Below are positions 13,744 through 17,758 of a stretch of 17,758 bases of DNA, in pieces. The notes under the pieces were generated by a model. It was not told the origin of the DNA and did no database searches. It saw only the letters and a program-made list of their open reading frames with translations. A program made the position numbers and the translations under genes. The stretch comes from Actinomycetota bacterium (GTDB lineage: Bacteria > Actinomycetota > Thermoleophilia > Miltoncostaeales > Miltoncostaeaceae), in the NCBI GenBank assembly GCA_005788075.1, contig SXZC01000154.1, positions 1 to 17,758 of the forward strand, in the 5' to 3' direction. How positions within the stretch are numbered: position 1 is the first letter of the stretch; the number at the start of each line of letters is the position of its first letter.

Positions 13744-14055
13744 TTGGCCTACGTCATCACCGAGCCCTGCATCGGCACCAAGGACACCTCCTGCGCGGAC
13801 GTGTGCCCGGTCGACTGCATTCACCCCGCCCCGGGTGAGGAGAACGCCGACACGGCCACGATGCTCTACATCGACCCGTCGGAGTGCATCGACTGCGACG
13901 CCTGCGTCGAGGCCTGCCCCGTGGACGCCACCATGGCCGAGGACGACGTCCCCGCCCAGTGGGAGGCCTTCAAGGAGATCAACCGGGTCTACTACGAGCA
14001 GGGTGCCGAGGCCGGCGAGAAGATGGTGCAGGAGTTCCTCGCCTCGCGCGGCTGA
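13744..14055 (+). CDS. fdxA: 7Fe ferredoxin ([3Fe-4S][4Fe-4S])
   Basis: A 103-residue electron carrier starting at TTG 13744 with a strong GAGGAG; the protein then begins AYVITEPCIG, the usual FdxA N-terminus. Cysteines are C9, C17, C21, C25 and C48, C51, C54, C58. C9-x7-C17-x3-CP is the 3Fe-4S pattern of Azotobacter-type 7Fe ferredoxins, and CxxCxxCxxxCP makes the 4Fe-4S site. The loop between the clusters (HPAPGEENADTATM, 27-40) is a few residues longer than in many actinobacterial FdxA proteins. The C-terminal helix (about 71-100) is of normal length. It follows mrp by 60 nt and ends in a strong terminator, closing the MBL-mrp-fdxA unit. The electron partner is unknown. Confidence 0.93.
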   Translation: MAYVITEPCIGTKDTSCADVCPVDCIHPAPGEENADTATMLYIDPSECIDCDACVEACPVDATMAEDDVPAQWEAFKEINRVYYEQGAEAGEKMVQEFLASRG

Positions 14056-14076
14056 TCACGCCCCGATAGGCAGTTC

Positions 14077-14104
14077 ACGAAGGGCGCCCGAGGGCGCCCT
14101 TCGT
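14077..14104. terminator. Strong terminator after the ferredoxin gene
   Basis: Perfect 13-nt arms (14077-14089 and 14092-14104) around a GA centre, followed by CGTT on the plus strand. It lies 21 nt after the ferredoxin stop and 12 nt before the end of the convergent small gene, so it probably serves both. Confidence 0.8.
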
Positions 14105-14116
14105 CGTTCCCCGCGG

Positions 14117-14416
14117 TCAGGCGGGCAGACCCCTTACATCGATCGTGATCTCGCGGTCCGGGGCGGCGAGGGCCGCGCGCATCGCGGCGAGCAGGGCATC
14201 CGGGTCAAAGCTGAAGCGGTTCGCCAGCGGCGGGATGACCTCGGTGAGGTCGACCGTGCGGGGCCCCATGACCGCAACCCCCATCGGAACGCCATGGCGA
14301 TCGATGTCGACCAGGACCCCGACGTCCGGCTGCTCGGTGTAGCCACCGGTGTTCGCCCACTCGTCAGGGACGTAGACCTGAACGGCATCGGACCGCGTGC
14401 AATAGAGCGCCCACAT
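14117..14416 (-). CDS. Small DUF2283-like protein (putative antitoxin)
   Basis: A 99-residue protein. The central part, VGVLVDIDRHGVPMGVAVMGP at about 32-52, resembles the DUF2283 core 'VLVDYDxDGxxVGIEIL', where a strand-turn-strand follows a Tyr/Val strand (here ALYCTRSDAVQVYVP). The C-terminal ~40 residues (about 55-90) are helical (PDALLAAMRAALAAPD). ATG 14416 is chosen because GGAG lies 6 nt upstream, inside the previous gene. The ATG shares one base with that gene's stop (TGATG), so translation is likely coupled. DUF2283 genes often sit next to DUF4258 genes and the pair has been considered toxin-antitoxin-like; the assignment here is by eye and moderate. Confidence 0.6.
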   Translation of the reverse strand: MWALYCTRSDAVQVYVPDEWANTGGYTEQPDVGVLVDIDRHGVPMGVAVMGPRTVDLTEVIPPLANRFSFDPDALLAAMRAALAAPDREITIDVRGLPA

Positions 14417-14628
14417 CACAGACTCCTCTCGGTCACGCCGACCACGGTCGGGGGCGGGGCCGGGTCCACGATAACCGAAACCATCCGGTCCCCGATCACG
14501 CCCTCATGAAGCACCTTGCCTCCCGCCACGGGAATGGCGATGACGGCCTGGCCGACCATCGCCTCGATCTCCTCAGTGCCCAGGCCGAGCTGACGGAGGC
14601 GACTGCGGACGAACGGCGTGAACTCCAC
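14416..14628 (-). CDS. Small DUF4258-like protein (putative toxin)
   Basis: A 70-residue protein starting at GTG 14628. The layout FTPFVRSRLRQLGLGTEEIEAMV, then a variable middle, then LHEGVIGDRMVSVIVDPAPPPTVVGV resembles DUF4258 ('FTxHAxxRxxxRgIxxxeVexvl...grrl.VVv'), a small fold related to RelE/BrnT-type RNases. The usual conserved histidine after FTP is F here. No good ribosome binding site precedes the GTG. A large hairpin lies just upstream (14657-14710). It is cotranscribed with the DUF2283-like gene. Whether it is a toxin is inference. Confidence 0.55.
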   Translation of the reverse strand: MEFTPFVRSRLRQLGLGTEEIEAMVGQAVIAIPVAGGKVLHEGVIGDRMVSVIVDPAPPPTVVGVTERSL

Positions 14629-14656
14629 GCCGGCAGGCTGGTCCGCGCCGAGTCAG

Positions 14657-14710
14657 CCGGGGGGCGCGCTTCGCGCCATCATGCGCGCGAAGGTGCACCG
14701 CGCCCCCCGG
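14657..14710. terminator. Large two-part hairpin between the SirB1-like and DUF4258-like genes
   Basis: Outer arms CCGGGGGGCGCG (14657-14668) and CGCGCCCCCCGG (14699-14710) are perfectly complementary. They continue directly into an inner 8-bp stem, CTTCGCGC (14669-14676) with GCGCGAAG (14685-14692). This gives a 20-bp stem with one 6-nt bulge (GTGCAC) and an 8-nt loop. On the minus strand it begins 6 nt after the SirB1-like stop, so it may be its terminator; there is no U tract. It could also shape the leader of the two-gene unit below. Confidence 0.6.
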
Positions 14711-14716
14711 ATGGGC

Positions 14717-15502
14717 TCAGTTCAGCCGCGCGGCGCGGATGTCGTCGAGCACCGACTCGGCTACGCGCAGGGCGAGCGAGGGCGGGGTGGTGGTGAGCAG
14801 CGATCCCAGGAGGGCCTCGGCCTCGTCGGGGCGGCCGAGCTCCACCAGCACCTCCGCCATGCGCACGCGCGGGGCGGGGTCCTCCGGGTTCACCAGCGCG
14901 AGCAGCTCGCAGCACCAGAGCACGTCATTGGGGCGGCTGCGCCGGCGGTAGCTGCCCTCCAGGTTCAGCAGCATGCGCGTCACGGTCACCTGCGCGGGCA
15001 CCGGCGCGAGGTGGCCGGGCTCGAGATCCATGCCGGCGGCGTCGCCCACGATGCCCGCGAGCTCCTCCACCGAGCGCGTCACCCATCCGTGGAAGGGATC
15101 GACGTAGCGCACCCGCCCCCCGGAGAGCTCCGCAACGATGTAATGGCCGGGTGCCGCCACGCCCACGATCTGCGCGCCGGTGCGCCGGCCAATCGAGATC
15201 GCCAGGGCCGAGAGCGCGATGGGCAGCCCGCGCCTGCGCCGGATCACCTGATCGAGGAAGGAGTTGCGCGGATCGTCGTATGTCTGGGCGTCACCGGAGT
15301 AGCCCTCCTGTCGCAGCAGCTCGAACACCGCCGAGGCGTCATCGGGCCCGGCGATGTCGGCAAGGCGATCGACCTCCGCCAGCCACCGCGCCGGGTCGAC
15401 GCCCGGGCGACCCTCGGCGGCGATGAGCAGGTTCGCCTCGGCCAGGTCGGGCTCGCCCGAGCGCATCACCTCGGCCAGGCGGGCGCGGTTCTCCATGCTC
15501 AC
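14717..15502 (-). CDS. SirB1-like transglutaminase-fold protein
   Basis: A 261-residue cytoplasmic protein with a SirB1/Transglut_core2 domain. The telling block is NSFLDQVIRRRRGLPIALSALAIS at about 90-115, followed by IGRRTGAQIVGVAAPGHYIV and YVDPFHGW, where family members read 'RxGxPIxLs... GVxxPGHFlv ... DPFxgG'. The cysteine of true transglutaminases is not seen, as usual for SirB1. The C-terminal 70 residues form TPR-like helix pairs (NDVLWCCELLALVNPEDPAP, EVLVELGRPDEAEALLGSLL). GTG 15502 is chosen with a weak GGGGTG 6 nt upstream; ATG 15496 is the alternative. A much longer in-frame extension is only the shadow of the gene upstream. It is the last gene of the right-hand operon. Molecular function unknown. 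Confidence 0.82.
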   Translation of the reverse strand: MSMENRARLAEVMRSGEPDLAEANLLIAAEGRPGVDPARWLAEVDRLADIAGPDDASAVFELLRQEGYSGDAQTYDDPRNSFLDQVIRRRRGLPIALSALAISIGRRTGAQIVGVAAPGHYIVAELSGGRVRYVDPFHGWVTRSVEELAGIVGDAAGMDLEPGHLAPVPAQVTVTRMLLNLEGSYRRRSRPNDVLWCCELLALVNPEDPAPRVRMAEVLVELGRPDEAEALLGSLLTTTPPSLALRVAESVLDDIRAARLN

Positions 15503-15518
15503 GGGATGCACCCCGGCA

Positions 15519-15782
15519 TCACGGCTGCGCCCCCAGCGCCTCGGCCTGTGCCTCCTGCAGCGCCATCCGGCAGAGCGACAGAGCCGCCTGGCGGATGGCC
15601 TCGCGGTCGGGCTCGCCCCGCACCATGGCCGCCGCCTGCGCGAGCAGGGGGCCACCCGGCGTGCCGTCCGCCGCGCGCGCGGCCTGCGCCAGCAGCGGGG
15701 CGGCCACGGAGTCGCGTCGCACGAGCGCCATCTCCGCCTGCGCGGCGAGGGTGACCACGCGAAGGGCATCGGCGCCGCTCAC
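15519..15782 (-). CDS. Small helical protein of unknown function
   Basis: An 87-residue, alanine-rich, probably all-helical protein without a signal peptide. GTG 15782 overlaps the TGA of the amidohydrolase gene (GTGA), and the stop is 16 nt before the SirB1-like gene. A short repeat is visible: APLLAQAA at about 28-35 and GPLLAQAA at about 44-51. I recognise no family. Its tight fit between two clear genes, with the same overlap style as the rest of the operon, is the main reason to accept it. Confidence 0.65.
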   Translation of the reverse strand: MSGADALRVVTLAAQAEMALVRRDSVAAPLLAQAARAADGTPGGPLLAQAAAMVRGEPDREAIRQAALSLCRMALQEAQAEALGAQP

Positions 15783-16630
15783 GCGCCCTCACCGCCCAGC
15801 AGGCGCATGAGGTTGCCCCCCATCACGCCGCGCATGGCCGTGGCATCCCACCCGGCCACCCGCGCCGCGGCGCCCACCAGGTGCAGGGCCTGCGCGTGGT
15901 CGCCGTAGGGGCGATCCGTACCGAACACGATGCGCTCGGGCGGCAGCATGACCAGGTCGGGCAGCGCCGCGATGGAGGTGTCGAACAGGACGTCCGGGTA
16001 CGCAGCGGCCAGCGCCGCGAGCGCCCGGTGATCGCCGCGCCCGCCATGGGCGAGGATGACCCGCGCATCGGGAACCCACTCCAGCAGCGCAGCGAAGGCG
16101 GGGGCGAGCGCCCGCGCCCCGAAGCCGGCGTGGAAGAGAACCGGCCAGCGCAGGTCGGTGGCCCTGCGCACCGCTGCCACGCACTCCTCGCCCTCGGGCG
16201 CGAACCGCTGCGCCACCGGGTGCAGCTTGAGCCCGCGCGCACCGGCCGCATGTGCCTCGTCGATTGCGGCCGTGGCCCCCACCGCCGGGTCGATGCGGCA
16301 GAAGGGGATGATGCGATCGGGGTGGGCGGCCCATGCCTCGATCACGCGCCCATTGGCATCACGGAAGTCGCCGCCCGATCCCGGCTCGTCGGCGGGGAAC
16401 GCCACGGCGCGCCCGATGCCGTTGGCGTCCATGTCGGCGATCAGGTCGGCGGCCGACAGCGCGTGGCCGTCGCGGTCGACGCCCAGGTGCACGTGGGCAT
16501 CCACCACCTCGGTGCCCGGCGGCACCACCACCGAGCGCCGCGCCCACTCCTCGATCTCCGCGAGGGCCGCGACGTCGGCCCCGGCCGACGCCAGCACCGA
16601 GGCATGCTGTCCGAGCAGGCGGCCGCTCAA
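15779..16630 (-). CDS. Amidohydrolase-family metal-dependent hydrolase
   Basis: A 283-residue TIM-barrel hydrolase of the amidohydrolase_2 (ACMSD/PTP-like) type, cytoplasmic. Metal and active-site positions are VDAHVHLG at 43-50 (H46, H48), K135-L-H137 in GLKLHPVAQRFAP, H167 in LFHAGF, H195 in ILAHGG and D239 in VFGTDRPYGD. The first 35 residues are a helical lead. I choose TTG 16630 because it overlaps the stop of the thioesterase gene (TTGA) and matches the overlap style here; the frame could extend 25 codons upstream into that gene. The substrate cannot be read; neighbours (thioesterase, SDR) suggest a catabolic or fatty-acid-like pathway. Coupled downstream to the small helical protein. 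Confidence 0.87.
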   Translation of the reverse strand: MSGRLLGQHASVLASAGADVAALAEIEEWARRSVVVPPGTEVVDAHVHLGVDRDGHALSAADLIADMDANGIGRAVAFPADEPGSGGDFRDANGRVIEAWAAHPDRIIPFCRIDPAVGATAAIDEAHAAGARGLKLHPVAQRFAPEGEECVAAVRRATDLRWPVLFHAGFGARALAPAFAALLEWVPDARVILAHGGRGDHRALAALAAAYPDVLFDTSIAALPDLVMLPPERIVFGTDRPYGDHAQALHLVGAAARVAGWDATAMRGVMGGNLMRLLGGEGA

Positions 16631-17076
16631 TGCGTGCGTGCCTCGAATGCCTCGATGGCGGATCGCCACGCCGCGGGCATGGGGGTCGGCGCTCCACCGT
16701 CCCACGACTGCACGCCCACCACCACCGCGCGCGCATCCGCCACATGGGTGGCGCCGTTGGGGTCGATGCGCTCGAGGCGCGCCTCGACCGTGTGGCTGCT
16801 GGTGCCGATGCGGCTCACCCGGACGAAGGCCTCGACCTCGTCGTCGAATCGCAAGGGCGCGTGGTACTCAACGGCCATCGAGCGGATCATGAAGTGGTGC
16901 TCGTCGGCGCCCACGAGGGGCACCCCCGCGGCGCGGCGGTACTCAATGACCGCCCGCTCGAGGAACCGCCCGTACGAGCCGAAGTACACGACCCCGCCCG
17001 CGTCGGTGTCGGCAAAGTCCACCCGGAAGCGCGTGCTGAACCCGTAGGGCGGGTGATCGTGGTCGCTAGCCGACAA
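16627..17076 (-). CDS. Hotdog-fold acyl-CoA thioesterase (YbgC/4HBT-like)
   Basis: A 149-residue single hotdog domain that would hydrolyse an acyl-CoA or acyl-ACP thioester in the cytoplasm. The signature RVDFADTDAGGVVYFGSYGRFLERA at 18-42 matches the YbgC/4HBT active-site helix 'DTDAxGVVYHxxY', with the aspartate kept and the usual histidine replaced by F32. Later MAVEYHAPLRFDDEVEAFVRV is the expected second half. The start is TTG 17076, with GGGAGAG upstream; it overlaps the end of the SDR gene by 11 nt. The tail after about 128 is Pro- and Ala-rich. It lies between the SDR and amidohydrolase genes in one operon. Confidence 0.88.
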   Translation of the reverse strand: MSASDHDHPPYGFSTRFRVDFADTDAGGVVYFGSYGRFLERAVIEYRRAAGVPLVGADEHHFMIRSMAVEYHAPLRFDDEVEAFVRVSRIGTSSHTVEARLERIDPNGATHVADARAVVVGVQSWDGGAPTPMPAAWRSAIEAFEARTH

Positions 17077-17758
17077 CCCGGCTCTCCCCTCCGTCGATCA
17101 TCACCGATGCGCCGTTGATGAACGCCGCGCGATCCGACGCCAGGAACGCCACGAGGTGGCCCACCTCGGCCGGGTCGCCCACGCGACCCGTGGGGTTGCG
17201 CGACCCGCGCTCGGCGATGGCGGCGTCCAGGTCCGGGGCCGCGGAGAGCAGCTCGCGCATGCGATCGGTGAGGATGGGCCCGGGCAGCACGTTGTTCACC
17301 GTCACGCCGTCGCCCGCCACCTCACGGGCCAGCGTGCGCACCGCGCCCGCCACCCCCGCGCGCGTGGCGTTGCTGAGTGCCAGGCCGTCGATCACCTCGC
17401 GCACCGACGTGCTGGTGATGGTGACGATGCGACCCCACCCGCGATCGCGCATGCCGGGCAGCGCCGCCCGGATGAGGCGCACGGTGCCGAGCAGGTTCTG
17501 CTGCACCGCGATATCCCAGCCGTCGTCGTCGGCGTCCACGAACCGCCCGGGCGGCGGGCCGCCCGCGTTGGCCACGAGGATCTCCACGGGGCCGATGACG
17601 GCCTCGGCGCGCGCGACGGCGTCGGCCGGCCCGAGCGGGTCGGACATGTCGGTGAGGATTCCCTCGGCGCGCGCTCCCGATGCCCGGAGGTCCGCCACGG
17701 CGGCGTCCACGCCCTCGGCGCGCCGCGCCGCCACCACCACCTGCGCGCCCTCGCGCGC
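17066..17758 (-). CDS. SDR-family oxidoreductase, N-terminus beyond the window
   Basis: 230 residues of a short-chain dehydrogenase/reductase; the frame runs through the right edge, so the TGxxxGxG nucleotide-binding start is missing. Seen are the second strand AREGAQVVVAARR, a VANAGGPPPG block (NAG motif), IVTITSTSV with the active-site serine, VTVNNVLPGPILTDR, and the C-terminal VAFLASDRAAFINGASVMIDGG, which is typical of FabG-like SDRs. The catalytic YxxxK is not there: the segment reads LALSNATRAGVAG, so Tyr and Lys become S and R. I recall this SNxxR form from a divergent SDR group. Function as a classical dehydrogenase is therefore doubtful. First gene of the right-hand operon within view. 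Confidence 0.88.
   Translation of the reverse strand, partial: AREGAQVVVAARRAEGVDAAVADLRASGARAEGILTDMSDPLGPADAVARAEAVIGPVEILVANAGGPPPGRFVDADDDGWDIAVQQNLLGTVRLIRAALPGMRDRGWGRIVTITSTSVREVIDGLALSNATRAGVAGAVRTLAREVAGDGVTVNNVLPGPILTDRMRELLSAAPDLDAAIAERGSRNPTGRVGDPAEVGHLVAFLASDRAAFINGASVMIDGGESRVVG

Noticed and set aside
9624..13824. Several 420-590-codon minus-strand frames opposite the monooxygenase, M48-like, MBL and mrp genes
   Set aside because: They are shadows of motif-bearing genes; parts carry RpiB sequence only where the frame happens to join that gene.
15881..17118. Plus-strand frames opposite the amidohydrolase and thioesterase genes
   Set aside because: There are no motifs, and the minus-strand genes have complete active sites.
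1..17758. CRISPR array, IS element, prophage, attachment site or riboswitch
   Set aside because: I found no regularly spaced repeats, no transposase or integrase and no recognisable riboswitch fold; no gap without a gene exceeds 300 bases.

Overview
The window is a gene-dense, very GC-rich bacterial chromosome segment with no insertion sequence, phage gene, rRNA or CRISPR array. Several features point to Actinomycetota, possibly Thermoleophilia: the high GC, the frequent GTG and TTG starts, the many 4-nt stop/start overlaps, the -10-like TANNNT hexamers lying 6-7 nt before start codons (leaderless genes), an LppX/LprG-like lipoprotein, an actinobacterial-type Mrp and 7Fe ferredoxin, and a heliorhodopsin, a family associated with monoderm lineages. 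The class assignment is an inference from general impression of the proteins, not a search result.

Layout. Positions 1-357 (minus) are the N-terminal 119 residues of a heliorhodopsin that runs off the left edge. It diverges from a SpoU/TrmH-type RNA 2'-O-methyltransferase across a 30-bp gap that holds an inverted pair of identical -10 hexamers. Next come an exported streptogramin-lyase-like beta-propeller protein, tRNA-Cys (minus), a tandem pair of exported cysteine-rich proteins made by a recent duplication, a PAP2 membrane phosphatase, and tRNA-Gly (minus), which overlaps the end of the PAP2 gene. From 5.85 to 8.28 kb on the minus strand lie an MBL-fold hydrolase, a small membrane protein, a Nif3-family protein and a lipoprotein; the first three are joined by GTGA overlaps. 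Divergent from them, 14 bp away, are an LppX/LprG-like lipoprotein and a luciferase-like flavin monooxygenase.

From 10.36 kb there is a membrane protein that looks like an M48 peptidase without its HExxH site, then a convergent RpiB-like isomerase (minus). Divergent from RpiB is a glyoxalase-II-type MBL hydrolase, overlapping mrp (Fe-S carrier ATPase) and followed by a 7Fe ferredoxin gene with a strong terminator. This forms an iron-sulfur-flavoured unit.

The right end (14.1-17.76 kb) is all minus strand. An SDR oxidoreductase (cut by the window edge), a hotdog thioesterase, an amidohydrolase, a small helical protein and a SirB1/transglutaminase-like protein are tightly packed in one operon. 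After a large hairpin comes a two-gene unit that resembles a DUF4258/DUF2283 toxin-antitoxin-like pair.

The best candidates for new biology are the heliorhodopsin with its mirror-image leaderless promoter, the duplicated secreted proteins in which an 81-bp indel removes exactly two cysteines, and the DUF4258/DUF2283-like pair behind its hairpin. Several enzymes (M48-like, RpiB-like, SDR) lack canonical catalytic residues. All family assignments rest on motif recognition by eye.
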